DNA of 64,000 nucleotides from Pseudomonas entomophila L48. GTDB taxonomy: Bacteria > Pseudomonadota > Gammaproteobacteria > Pseudomonadales > Pseudomonadaceae. This document shows, piece by piece, positions 24,360 to 32,479 of this stretch (within the stretch, counting starts at the first letter, position 1; the number at the start of each line of letters is the position of its first letter). A model generated the notes under the pieces. That model worked only from the letters and a program-made list of their open reading frames with translations, made no database searches and was not told the DNA's origin. Where the stretch lies: assembly GCF_000026105.1 (NCBI RefSeq), contig NC_008027.1, positions 4,670,501 through 4,734,500 on the forward strand, given 5' to 3'. The position numbers and the translations under genes are program-made.

Positions 24360-24911
24360 TCACCCCACCTTCACCTGCACCACCGCCACCGGCTGATCGA
24401 GCCAGTCGGCGAAGCTGTCGAGGAAAGCCTGGGTGAAGCCCGCCTCGCCCCAGTTGTTGAAGATGAACCCGAGGTTGGAAAAGGCACATGGCTGCAGGTA
24501 AAGAAAGCCATTGATGTCGTCTTCGAAGCCGCACAGGGGGCAGGTGAAGTTGTCGCTCACCCCCGGCATCCACTCCTCCAGGCTCTCGAACAGCGGCTCG
24601 CCGACTTCGCGCCGGCATTCCGGGCAGCCGGCTTCTTCGAGAAAGCCCTCGGTGGGGGTATAGATGCAGCGCTTGAGCATCACCTCCAGGCCGTTGACCT
24701 GCTCACCGAGCGGCAGTTTCTGCGGATGCAGGGCCACCTTGCGCGCGCCTTCAGCCAGGGCATGGCCCATGCGGTTGCCGGTGCGCCCGCACGTGGTCAA
24801 CTGCTCCTCGACGATCTTCTCGCGTACCAGCCAGCGCAGGATGGCCCGGGCACGGGCTTCGTGGACCGGCACGGTAGACAGCTTGGGAACGATGATGCTT
24901 TGGGTGTTCAT
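24360..24911 (-). CDS. Conserved protein with two CxxC pairs, function unknown
   Basis: A 183-residue protein that I recognise only as a conserved Pseudomonas hypothetical. GCPECRREVGEPLF near residue 110 and FTCPLCGFEDDING near 140 give two CxxC pairs spaced like a zinc ribbon. The N terminus is charged and helical; no signal peptide or membrane segment is seen. It lies alone between guaB and the TauE-family gene on the same strand. Confidence 0.7.
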   Translation of the reverse strand: MNTQSIIVPKLSTVPVHEARARAILRWLVREKIVEEQLTTCGRTGNRMGHALAEGARKVALHPQKLPLGEQVNGLEVMLKRCIYTPTEGFLEEAGCPECRREVGEPLFESLEEWMPGVSDNFTCPLCGFEDDINGFLYLQPCAFSNLGFIFNNWGEAGFTQAFLDSFADWLDQPVAVVQVKVG

Positions 24912-24961
24912 GAACGAAACGAGCCTGCGGACAGCGATAATCGCGCAATTCTAGCGCCTGC

Positions 24962-25717
24962 TCAGGCGCTCAGGTAGCGACCGATCAACGCCAGGCCGCT
25001 GGCCAGCACCAGCCAGGTGATCAGCCGCACGAAGGCTTCGCGAGACAGCTTCAGGGTCAACCGGCGCCCCAACCAGGTACCTGCAAACATCACCGGTAAC
25101 AGGCAGGCGGCCAGAAGCAGCAGGCTGGCATCGGCGTACACCCCGGCGATCATGAACAACGAAAGACGTACCACCGTGCTGCAACTGATCAGCGCGACCT
25201 GGGTCGCCCGCACCTGCTCCTTCGCCTGCAACCGGGCGCTCAGGTAGATCGCGTATAGAAAGCCACCGCTGCCGAACATGGCGCCGAACAACCCGCCCAC
25301 CGTACCCATCGGCACCGCCCAGGCGCCCGACAAGCTCGCCGGCCGCACCTTCACCGCCAGACCGTATACCGCGTAAGCGGTGACGAACAGTCCCATCAGC
25401 AGCAGCAAGACATCCGACTTCAGGTGCAGCAGGAACACCACGCCCAATGTGCAGCCCACGGCCATGAAGGGCAACAGACGCAGCAATTCGCCGCGCACCA
25501 CATCCCGCCGGGACGGCAGCAGATTGCCTAATGAGGCAACGAAATCCAGCAGGACCAGCAGTGGAACGATCCGCGACAACGGCATGAAGTGAATCAACAC
25601 AGGGCCGGCGACCAACGCAGTGCCGAAGCCGGCAATGCCGAAGACGATATAGGCCACGGCCACGCCAAGCAGGATCGGCAGCCAGTCAAGGCCGGAGAAC
25701 GACAGTTGGGCAAGCAT
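24962..25717 (-). CDS. TauE/SafE family sulfite or organic-anion exporter
   Basis: A 251-residue polytopic inner-membrane protein with about eight hydrophobic segments in the two-repeat TauE/SafE (formerly DUF81) layout, including IVFGIAGFGTALVAGPVLI near residue 25 and GTVGGLFGAMFGSGGFLY near 140. Members export sulfite, sulfoacetate or other anions; the substrate cannot be told. It is divergent from a LysR-type gene, which probably controls it. Confidence 0.85.
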   Translation of the reverse strand: MLAQLSFSGLDWLPILLGVAVAYIVFGIAGFGTALVAGPVLIHFMPLSRIVPLLVLLDFVASLGNLLPSRRDVVRGELLRLLPFMAVGCTLGVVFLLHLKSDVLLLLMGLFVTAYAVYGLAVKVRPASLSGAWAVPMGTVGGLFGAMFGSGGFLYAIYLSARLQAKEQVRATQVALISCSTVVRLSLFMIAGVYADASLLLLAACLLPVMFAGTWLGRRLTLKLSREAFVRLITWLVLASGLALIGRYLSA

Positions 25718-25814
25718 TGCAACGACTCCTGGGAAGACACCTGCAGATTAGCCAGTCGCCAGCCATGCCGACTAATATGCCTTAGCGCCACAAGCCATCT
25801 CAAAAAGGCATGAC

Positions 25815-26693
25815 ATGACTTCGATCCGCCAACTGCGCTACTTCGTCGAAATCGCCGAGTGCGGCAGCTTCAGCGCTGCCGCCGAGCGGCTGTACATCGC
25901 CCAGTCGGCCCTGAGCCGGCAGATCAAGGAGCTTGAACAGCAATTGGCAACGCCCTTATTCGAGCGCACCGCCCGCCAGCCACGGCTGACCGCTGCCGGG
26001 CTAGCTTTTCTCGACCGGGCGCGGCGCCTGCTGGCCGACCTGGACAAGGCCGAACGCCTGGCCAGTGAAATCGGTCAGGGCCTGCGCGGCAGCCTGCGTC
26101 TGAACCATTCCAGCACCGTGCCATTGACCGGGCGTTTGCTCGAGCGGCTCGGCGGTTATCTGGATGACAACCCGGGCGTGTCCCTGGAAATCGCCCAGCA
26201 ATCATCGGAAGCGCAATTGGAAGATATCGCCGAGGGGCGCCTGGAGATCGGCCTGCTGCGCCTGCCCGTGCTGCGCCAGTATGAGGGCGTGGCGCTGCAC
26301 GCCTTGTTCGATGAGCCGTTGCTGCTGGCGGTGGCCGCCCAACATTCACTGGCATCCGAAGCCAGCGTGAGGTTGGAGCAACTGCGTGAAGAGCGCTTCA
26401 TCTCCATTCCCCATCGGCAACGGGGCGGCTTGAGCTATCTGTCGGCATCGCTGTGCATGAGCGCAGGGTTCTTCCCCCAGGCCGCGCAGGTGGTGTCGCG
26501 CAAGACCACGCAGCTGCAACTGATCCAGGCGGGGTTCGGGGTGGCGTTGCTGCCGGCGAGCATGCGTGAGATTGCGCCAGCGTCGGTCTGCTTCGTGCCA
26601 CTGCTCGAAGCTTGTCAGAGCACCGTGGCGCTGGCCTGCCGGCGGGATGCCGGGGATCTGGTGCGACAGTTCGTGACGGCGATGCGCAACTGA
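25815..26693 (+). CDS. LysR-family transcriptional regulator
   Basis: A 292-residue LysR-type regulator. The N-terminal helix-turn-helix covers about residues 1-60 (SFSAAAERLYIAQSALSRQIK), followed by a linker helix and a periplasmic-binding-like effector domain. It is transcribed divergently from the TauE/SafE exporter with about 97 bases between starts, the classical arrangement for a regulator acting on its neighbour. The inducer is unknown. A REP half follows the stop. Confidence 0.88.
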   Translation: MTSIRQLRYFVEIAECGSFSAAAERLYIAQSALSRQIKELEQQLATPLFERTARQPRLTAAGLAFLDRARRLLADLDKAERLASEIGQGLRGSLRLNHSSTVPLTGRLLERLGGYLDDNPGVSLEIAQQSSEAQLEDIAEGRLEIGLLRLPVLRQYEGVALHALFDEPLLLAVAAQHSLASEASVRLEQLREERFISIPHRQRGGLSYLSASLCMSAGFFPQAAQVVSRKTTQLQLIQAGFGVALLPASMREIAPASVCFVPLLEACQSTVALACRRDAGDLVRQFVTAMRN

Positions 26694-26700
26694 ATGCCCT

Positions 26701-26725
26701 TTCGCCAGCAAGGCTGGCTCCTACG
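26701..26725. repeat. Single REP half (AGCCTTGCTGG subtype)
   Basis: TTCGCCAGCAAGGCTGGCTCCTAC matches one arm of the REP pair at 60893-60979. Only one arm is present here, between the LysR gene and xseA. Confidence 0.7.
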
Positions 26726-26796
26726 GTGGACAAGGGCACGAACTGCGTAACGGGCGAACACAGACAACCCGGTCCATGTCCTTTATGATGCCCGCC

Positions 26797-28176
26797 ATGA
26801 TCAAAGACCCCTTCGAACGACTCGGCCTGGACCGCGAGGTCCTCACCGTCAGCCAGCTCAACGGCCGCGCCCGCGTGCTGCTGGAGGATGTGTTCCGCAG
26901 TGTCTGGGTGGAAGGCGAGATATCCAACCTCGCCCGCCCGGCCTCCGGGCACATGTACTTCACCCTCAAGGACAGCGGCGCGCAGATCCGTTGCGCACTG
27001 TTCCGGCAGAACGCCCTGCGCGTGCGCCAGGCCCTGCGCGACGGCCTGGCGGTGCGGGTGCGTGGCAAGGTCTCGCTGTTCGAAGGGCGCGGCGACTACC
27101 AGCTGATCCTCGACACCGTCGAGCCCGCCGGCGACGGCGCCCTGCGCCTGGCCTTCGAAGCCTTGAAGGAAAAGCTTGGCGCCGAGGGGTTGTTCAGCAC
27201 CGAGCGCAAGCGGCCGTTACCCGCGCACCCGCAGCGCATCGGCATCATCACCTCGCCCACCGGCGCGGTGATCCGCGACATCATCAGCGTGTTCCGCCGC
27301 CGCGCGCCACAGGTCGAACTCAACCTGATCCCCACCGCCGTGCAGGGTCGCGAGGCCATCAACCAGATCGTCCGCGCCCTGCAGATGGCCGACCGGCAAG
27401 GCTTCGACGCACTGATCCTGGCCCGTGGCGGCGGCTCGCTGGAAGACCTCTGGTGCTTCAACGAAGAAGCCGTGGCCCGTGCCGTGGCCGCTTGTGTCAC
27501 GCCGATCGTCAGCGCCGTGGGCCATGAGACCGATGTGTCGATCAGCGACTTCGTCGCCGACGTGCGCGCGCCTACGCCATCCGCCGCCGCCGAACTGCTC
27601 GCCCCCGACAGCAGCGGCCTGCAACAGCGCCTCGACAGCCTGCAGCGGCGCCTGTTGCTGCGCATGCAGAGCCGCCTGGCCCACGACCGCCTGCGGGTCG
27701 AGGGCCTGGCCCGGCGCCTGCGCCACCCGGGCGAGCGCCTGCGCCAGCAGGCCCAGCGCCTGGACGACCTGGACATGCGCCTGCGCCGCGCCTTCGCGCT
27801 GAACATGAACCAACGCCACGAACGCCTCGGCCGCCTGGACACACGCCTGGCCGCGCAACACCCCGGGCGCAGCCTGAAACTGCTGAAGCAGCGCCTGGAC
27901 AGCCTCGCCGAACGCCTGCCCAAGGCCATGCGCGACGTGCTCAAGGACCGCCGCCAGCGCTTCCAGGCGCAGCTGCAGACCTTGCAGGTCGTCAGCCCGC
28001 TGGCCACCCTCGCCCGCGGCTACAGCATCCTGCTCGACGAACACGGCCAGGCCATCCGCAGCGCCGCCCAGACCCACAACGGCCAGCGCCTGACCGCCCG
28101 CCTCAACGAAGGCGAGCTCAAGGTGCGGGTCGAGGACAACCACCAGACCCCGGTCACCCTCTCGCTACTGGACTGA
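26797..28176 (+). CDS. xseA: Exodeoxyribonuclease VII large subunit
   Basis: XseA (459 residues) is the catalytic subunit of ExoVII, which degrades single-stranded DNA in both directions together with XseB. An N-terminal OB fold (about 20-115, VWVEGEISNLARPASGH) precedes the catalytic domain (RIGIITSPTGAVIRD near 150, LARGGGSLEDLW near 210, SAVGHETDVSISDFVAD near 240), then a long Arg/Leu-rich coiled coil. The ATG at 26797 gives the usual MIKDPFERL start; an in-frame ATG at 26776 is less likely. No strong ribosome binding site is visible. The M23 peptidase gene follows after 3 bases. Confidence 0.94.
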   Translation: MIKDPFERLGLDREVLTVSQLNGRARVLLEDVFRSVWVEGEISNLARPASGHMYFTLKDSGAQIRCALFRQNALRVRQALRDGLAVRVRGKVSLFEGRGDYQLILDTVEPAGDGALRLAFEALKEKLGAEGLFSTERKRPLPAHPQRIGIITSPTGAVIRDIISVFRRRAPQVELNLIPTAVQGREAINQIVRALQMADRQGFDALILARGGGSLEDLWCFNEEAVARAVAACVTPIVSAVGHETDVSISDFVADVRAPTPSAAAELLAPDSSGLQQRLDSLQRRLLLRMQSRLAHDRLRVEGLARRLRHPGERLRQQAQRLDDLDMRLRRAFALNMNQRHERLGRLDTRLAAQHPGRSLKLLKQRLDSLAERLPKAMRDVLKDRRQRFQAQLQTLQVVSPLATLARGYSILLDEHGQAIRSAAQTHNGQRLTARLNEGELKVRVEDNHQTPVTLSLLD

Positions 28177-28179
28177 CAC

Positions 28180-29007
28180 ATGCCCCGCCTGTTCGCGCCC
28201 CTGCTCGCCCTCGCCCTGCTGCTGCCGCTCACCGCAGCCCAGGCCAGCTACATCACCCGCACCCTCGACAAGCCGGTGCCCGGCGGCGTGGCCGTGGTCA
28301 ACCTGGGGCCGTCCGCCAGCGCGCCGACCGCGCGCTTCGACGGCAAGCCGGTGCTGGTGGTCAGGGAGCAGGACAACTGGCTGGCCATCGTCGGTATCCC
28401 CCTCACCCAGAAGCCCGGGAGCGCCGTGCTCACCCAGGAGGGGCGCAACATCCCTTTCAGCGTGGGCAGCAAGAAGTACCCCGAGCAGCACATCACCCTG
28501 AAGAACAAACGCCAGGTCAACCCTGAGCCCCAGGACCTCAAGCGCATCGACCGCGAATTGGCCGAGCAGATCAAGGCCTATCGCAGCTTCAGCCCGGCCG
28601 TGCCCAGCAACCTGATCCTCGACAAGCCGGTCAACGGCCCGCTGTCGAGCAAGTTCGGCGTGCGCCGGTTCTTCAATGGCGAGGAGCGCAACCCCCATGC
28701 CGGCCTGGATTTCGCGGTGCCCGCCGGCACGCCGATCAAGACCCCGGCCAACGGCAGGGTAATCCTGGTAGGTGACTACTTCTTCAATGGCAACACCGTG
28801 TTCGTCGACCACGGCCAGGGGTTCATCAGCATGTTCTGCCACATGTCGAAGATCGATGTGAAACCGGGGCAGGTGTTGCGCCGGGGCGAGGTGGTCGGGC
28901 GTGTGGGCTCGACCGGGCGAGCGACCGGGCCGCACATGCACTGGAATGTCAGCCTCAACGACGCGCGGGTCGATCCGGCGATCTTCATCGGCGCGTTCCA
29001 GCCCTGA
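28180..29007 (+). CDS. Secreted M23-family metallopeptidase
   Basis: A 275-residue protein with a clear signal peptide (hydrophobic LLALALLLPLTAAQA) and a C-terminal LytM/M23 domain (about 160-260). Zinc ligands are visible in HAGLDFAVPAG and GPHMHWNV, with FVDHGQGFISMFCHMSKI between them. The N-terminal half resembles the domain found in Pseudomonas M23 cell-wall peptidases. It should cut peptidoglycan cross-links in the periplasm. It starts three bases after the xseA stop, so the two are co-transcribed. Confidence 0.9.
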   Translation: MPRLFAPLLALALLLPLTAAQASYITRTLDKPVPGGVAVVNLGPSASAPTARFDGKPVLVVREQDNWLAIVGIPLTQKPGSAVLTQEGRNIPFSVGSKKYPEQHITLKNKRQVNPEPQDLKRIDRELAEQIKAYRSFSPAVPSNLILDKPVNGPLSSKFGVRRFFNGEERNPHAGLDFAVPAGTPIKTPANGRVILVGDYFFNGNTVFVDHGQGFISMFCHMSKIDVKPGQVLRRGEVVGRVGSTGRATGPHMHWNVSLNDARVDPAIFIGAFQP

Positions 29008-29219
29008 CGCAGGGCAAGCCCGCTCCCACGATGCCACCCGCGATCATGTGGGAGCGGGCCTGGCTCGTGACTTGCGCAATGAAAAAGCATCGCGCAATCA
29101 AATCTCAACAAATAAAAAAACACGGCCACAAGATTTCGACAAAGCAGTTTTTTTAAGCATTTCTCTCAATTTTCCCGCAATGCTTGCCATCCCCCAACCC
29201 ACTGGTTAGGGTTGAGCAC
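29008..29219. other. Gap with REP pair and AT-rich leuA upstream region
   Basis: A REP pair occupies the left end (29012-29066). The rest is unusually AT-rich, with runs of A and T at 29112-29118 and 29148-29154, and probably contains the promoter for the leader peptide and leuA. I cannot fix a convincing -35/-10 pair. Confidence 0.5.
29012..29066. repeat. REP pair (GTGGGAGCGGGCC subtype)
   Basis: GGGCAAGCCCGCTCCCAC and GTGGGAGCGGGCCTGGC form an imperfect inverted pair immediately after the M23 gene stop. Confidence 0.75.
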
Positions 29220-29291
29220 ATGAACATCTTCAGCACCCTGCTCCGACAACACCGCAGCCTCTGCCTGGTCAGCGCCCGACTACCAGGGTGA
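29220..29291 (+). CDS. Putative leucine-rich leuA leader peptide
   Basis: A 23-residue frame, [20 protein letters not shown] then LPG, with five Leu residues, preceded at nine bases by AGGG. Its stop codon lies inside the 5' arm of a hairpin followed by a T run, and leuA begins 76 bases later. This is the layout of a ribosome-mediated attenuator: stalling at Leu codons would favour an antiterminated form. Peptide and coupling are inferred. Confidence 0.55.
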   Translation: MNIFSTLLRQHRSLCLVSARLPG

Positions 29292-29318
29292 ATCGCGTCG
29301 CCTCGCCTTTTTCTCTCG
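29285..29318 (+). terminator. Candidate leuA attenuator
   Basis: AGGGTGA (29285-29291) can pair with TCGCCTT (about 29303-29309) including two G-U pairs, followed by TTTCTCTCG. It overlaps the leader stop codon and precedes leuA. The stem is short, so the call is tentative. Confidence 0.4.
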
Positions 29319-29367
29319 TTTTCGTTTGGCAGGCCCGATCACGGCCGCACATAAAAGGAATGCTTGC

Positions 29368-31041
29368 ATGACCATGCTCAAAGACCCATCGAAGAAATAC
29401 CGCGCGTTCCCGACCATCGACCTGCCCGACCGTACCTGGCCGTCGAAGACCATCACCCAGGCCCCGATCTGGTGCAGCTCCGACCTGCGTGATGGCAACC
29501 AGTCGCTGATCGAGCCGATGGACTCGGAGAAAAAGCTGCGGTTCTGGAAAACCCTGGTGCAGGTGGGCGTGAAGGAAATCGAAGCCTCGTTCCCATCGGC
29601 CTCGCAGACCGACTTCGACTTCGTGCGCACCCTGATCGAAGACGGCCACATCCCGGACGACACCACCATCCAGGTGCTCACCCAGGCCCGTGAAGACCTG
29701 ATCGCCCGTACCTTCGAATCCCTGCGTGGCGCCAAGAAGGCCATCGTCCACCTGTACAACGCCACCTGCCCGTCGTTCCGCCGCATCGTCTTCAACCAGG
29801 ACAAGCAAGGCGTGAAGGACATCGCGGTCAATGCCGCCAAGCTGTTCGTCAAGTACGCCGCCCAGCAGCCGGACACTCACTGGACCTTCCAGTACTCGCC
29901 GGAGACCTTCAGCGCCACTGAGCTGGAGTTCGCCAAAGAGGTGTGCGACGCGGTGATCGAGGTGTGGAACCCGACGCCTGAGCACAAGATCATCCTCAAC
30001 CTGCCGGCCACCGTTGAAGTCGCCACCCCCAACGTCTACGCCGACCAGATCGAATGGTTCTGCCGCAACATCAACCGTCGCGACAGCGTGATCATCAGCC
30101 TGCACACCCACAACGACCGCGGCACCGGCATCGCCGCCACCGAACTGGGCCTGATGGCCGGCGCCGACCGTGCCGAAGGCTGCCTGTTCGGCAACGGCGA
30201 GCGCACCGGCAACGTCGACCTGGTCACCCTTGCGCTGAACCTCTACACCCAGGGCATCGACCCGCAACTGGACTTCTCCGACATCGACGGCGTGCGCAAG
30301 GTCGTCGAGGAGTGCAACCAGTTGCCGGTGCACCCGCGTCACCCCTACGTCGGCGACCTGGTCCACACCGCCTTCTCCGGCTCGCACCAGGACGCCATCC
30401 GCAAGGGCTTCGCCAAGCAGCAGGAAGGCGAACTGTGGGAAGTGCCATACCTGCCGATCGACCCGGCCGACATCGGCCGCAGCTACGAGGCGGTGATCCG
30501 CGTCAACAGCCAGTCGGGCAAGGGCGGCATCACCTACCTGCTCGAGCAGGAATACGGCATCAGCCTGCCACGCCGCATGCAGATCGAGTTCAGCCAGGTG
30601 GTGCAGGGCGAGACCGACCGCCTCGGCCTGGAAATGACCGCCGAGCAGATCTACAAGTTGCTGCAGAAGGAATACCTGCAAGCCAACGCGCCGTATGCGC
30701 TGGTCAGCCACCGCTTGCAGGAAGAGAACGGCAGCAGCCACGTGCAGGTGGAAGTCTCCGGTGAAGGCGAGACTACCCTGCACTGGCATGGCAAGGGCAA
30801 CGGCGCCCTGGAAGCGCTGGTGGCGGGTCTGCCGGTCAATGTGGAGATCATGGACTACAACGAACACGCCATCGGTGCTGGCACCAATGCCAAGGCGGCC
30901 GCATACATCGAACTGCGTGTGGCCGGTGGCCGTCCGGTGCATGGGGTGGGGATCGACGAGAACATCACCACCGCCAGCTTCAAGGCCTTGTTCAGCGCGC
31001 TGAACCGGTCGTTGAGCCAGCAGCAGGCCAAAGCAGCCTGA
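29368..31041 (+). CDS. leuA: 2-isopropylmalate synthase
   Basis: LeuA (557 residues, the long alpha-IPMS type) condenses acetyl-CoA with 2-oxoisovalerate, the first step of leucine synthesis. The catalytic barrel has [16 protein letters not shown] near residue 35 and the metal-binding HTHNDRGTG near 245; about residues 430-550 form the LeuA regulatory dimer domain that binds leucine ([14 protein letters not shown]). The ATG at 29368 gives the usual [15 protein letters not shown] start. It stands alone behind the leader and is followed by a strong terminator. Confidence 0.97.
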   Translation: MTMLKDPSKKYRAFPTIDLPDRTWPSKTITQAPIWCSSDLRDGNQSLIEPMDSEKKLRFWKTLVQVGVKEIEASFPSASQTDFDFVRTLIEDGHIPDDTTIQVLTQAREDLIARTFESLRGAKKAIVHLYNATCPSFRRIVFNQDKQGVKDIAVNAAKLFVKYAAQQPDTHWTFQYSPETFSATELEFAKEVCDAVIEVWNPTPEHKIILNLPATVEVATPNVYADQIEWFCRNINRRDSVIISLHTHNDRGTGIAATELGLMAGADRAEGCLFGNGERTGNVDLVTLALNLYTQGIDPQLDFSDIDGVRKVVEECNQLPVHPRHPYVGDLVHTAFSGSHQDAIRKGFAKQQEGELWEVPYLPIDPADIGRSYEAVIRVNSQSGKGGITYLLEQEYGISLPRRMQIEFSQVVQGETDRLGLEMTAEQIYKLLQKEYLQANAPYALVSHRLQEENGSSHVQVEVSGEGETTLHWHGKGNGALEALVAGLPVNVEIMDYNEHAIGAGTNAKAAAYIELRVAGGRPVHGVGIDENITTASFKALFSALNRSLSQQQAKAA

Positions 31042-31060
31042 CGCGTTGATCGCCCCGAAG

Positions 31061-31086
31061 AGCCCGCAGAGATGCGGGCTTTTTTG
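31061..31086 (+). terminator. Intrinsic terminator of leuA
   Basis: AGCCCGCA, GAGA loop, TGCGGGCT, then six T. It is a textbook rho-independent terminator 20 bases after the leuA stop and separates leuA from the cassette downstream. Confidence 0.92.
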
Positions 31087-31148
31087 TGCGCGCTAGACGG
31101 CATCTTCAGGCTGCAGTGAGCGAGCCATCATTTGGCCGTTATTCATGG

Positions 31149-31159
31149 GTATACTGCAC
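31149..31159 (+). promoter_or_regulatory. Candidate cassette promoter -10 element
   Basis: GTATACTGCAC contains TATACT at 31150-31155, 35 bases before the first ATG of the cassette. The same 11-mer lies upstream of mltF. A matching -35 is not evident. Confidence 0.4.
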
Positions 31160-31189
31160 GACCCCTCTCCCACTCATGCAAGGAGCACC

Positions 31190-31246
31190 ATGAGCTATTG
31201 CCTGGCGCGCGCAACGCGCCACCGCCCCCTGGAATGCAATCGATGA
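31190..31246 (+). CDS. 18-codon upstream frame coupled to the DUF6384 gene
   Basis: An ATG with a good AAGGAG ribosome binding site opens an 18-residue frame (MSYCLARATRHRPLECNR) whose TGA overlaps the next ATG as ATGA. Its first 34 bases, counted from the ribosome binding site, match the start of the third cassette gene at about 26 positions (MSYCLARA against MSQYLERA). It may be a coupling leader or the vestige of a deleted paralogue. Confidence 0.4.
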   Translation: MSYCLARATRHRPLECNR

Positions 31247-32475
31247 GCATCCCATTGAGTGAACGGATCGGTGCCATGGCGCTGGTTGACCAACTGCGTC
31301 ATCGCGAAATGGCCATCCAGGAGCATCTTGACTTACCTCGGCGCCGCGCCGAAGTGGCCGAAGGCATTCGTACTTACTACCAGAGCCATGGCATCGCCTT
31401 TGACGAAGCAACGGTCGAGGAAGGCGTACGCCAGTTCTTCGCACGACGCCTCGAGTTCCAAGCGCCTGCCCTGGGCTTCACGCAGCGCCTGCTGGCTCGC
31501 CTGGCCATGGCCTACCGGCCGCTTCTCAAAGGCGTGGCTTACAGTGTGCTACTGATTGCACTGGGCTTGGGCACACGCTTTCTGGTGGAGAGTGGATTAA
31601 ACATTCGGGCGGGCCTGAGCGCCGATCAACTGGCCATCGACGTCCAACTGCTGCAGATGGATCTAGCCAAGCAGCGCCAGCGTCTGGAGCAATCCAAGGC
31701 TCGTCAGGCACGCCAACCGGTTCCAGTGGTGGCGGACCTGCTCGTCAAGATCGAGCGTGTGCTGCCCAGCCCCAGCCAATCATTGAATGTCGCGCGACCC
31801 GATCCGATCACCCGCGACAACCGCGCCACCTTGAATGCTCGAATCGAACAAGCGTACTTCGTGTTGGCCGGCGCGCAAAACAACCTGGCAAAGGCCAAAA
31901 AACGACTCAACCGCGTGGACCACGTCTACATCAGCCTCGACCAGCAGCAGCAACTGCACAATCGCCTGAATGCCATGCCGCTGCCCAAGGCCGATCATGA
32001 GCAACTGGCTGACTGGCTCAACCTTGCCGGTGAAGATATCGCCAAGCTGCAACTGGAAAAGGCCGACTCCACCCTCGATGCAGTGAAGGACTACCTGATT
32101 TACGCCGCAGAACCCCTGACCATCGAGCTGGTCGATCGCCCCGGCATCAAGTCGGGCGTGGAGCGCTGTTACGAAAACTCCGGCTGCAATCCGAACAGCA
32201 CGCGAGGCAAAAGCTGGTACCTGATCGTCGAACCCTTCGACGCTGCCGGCAAGCAGACGTGGGTGCCGGTGACCAGCGTGGAGACCGGCAAGACCCGCTG
32301 GGCCAATCGTTTCGGTGTGCGCGTCAGTTACGACGAATATCTGCGTGTCAGGCAGGACAAGCTCGAAGATGGCCATATCAGCCAACGCCTGATTGGCAGA
32401 AAACCGGTGAACAGCCTGAGCATGCACTTCAGCCAAAGCACCAACGCCACCCCTGAGATGATTCTGGAATGGTGA
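31243..32475 (+). CDS. DUF6384-type membrane-anchored protein, first cassette gene
   Basis: A 410-residue protein resembling the DUF6384 family of Pseudomonas, function unknown. The N-terminal part (MALVDQLRHREMAIQEHLDL, about 13-80) is helical and charged. A single membrane segment lies at about 95-117 (LLKGVAYSVLLIALGLGTRF). A long helical region (about 130-280) follows, then a C-terminal globular domain with Cys309 and Cys315, SWYLIVEPFDAAGKQTWVPV and RQDKLEDGHISQRLIGRKPV. The topology suggests an inner-membrane anchor with a soluble C-terminal domain. It starts in the ATGA overlap of the upstream frame, and four bases separate it from the next gene. Confidence 0.7.
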   Translation: MSIPLSERIGAMALVDQLRHREMAIQEHLDLPRRRAEVAEGIRTYYQSHGIAFDEATVEEGVRQFFARRLEFQAPALGFTQRLLARLAMAYRPLLKGVAYSVLLIALGLGTRFLVESGLNIRAGLSADQLAIDVQLLQMDLAKQRQRLEQSKARQARQPVPVVADLLVKIERVLPSPSQSLNVARPDPITRDNRATLNARIEQAYFVLAGAQNNLAKAKKRLNRVDHVYISLDQQQQLHNRLNAMPLPKADHEQLADWLNLAGEDIAKLQLEKADSTLDAVKDYLIYAAEPLTIELVDRPGIKSGVERCYENSGCNPNSTRGKSWYLIVEPFDAAGKQTWVPVTSVETGKTRWANRFGVRVSYDEYLRVRQDKLEDGHISQRLIGRKPVNSLSMHFSQSTNATPEMILEW

Positions 32476-32479
32476 TGCA

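Noticed and set aside
30054..30764. Second-frame open stretch inside leuA
   Set aside because: It is an out-of-frame shadow of an intact leuA.
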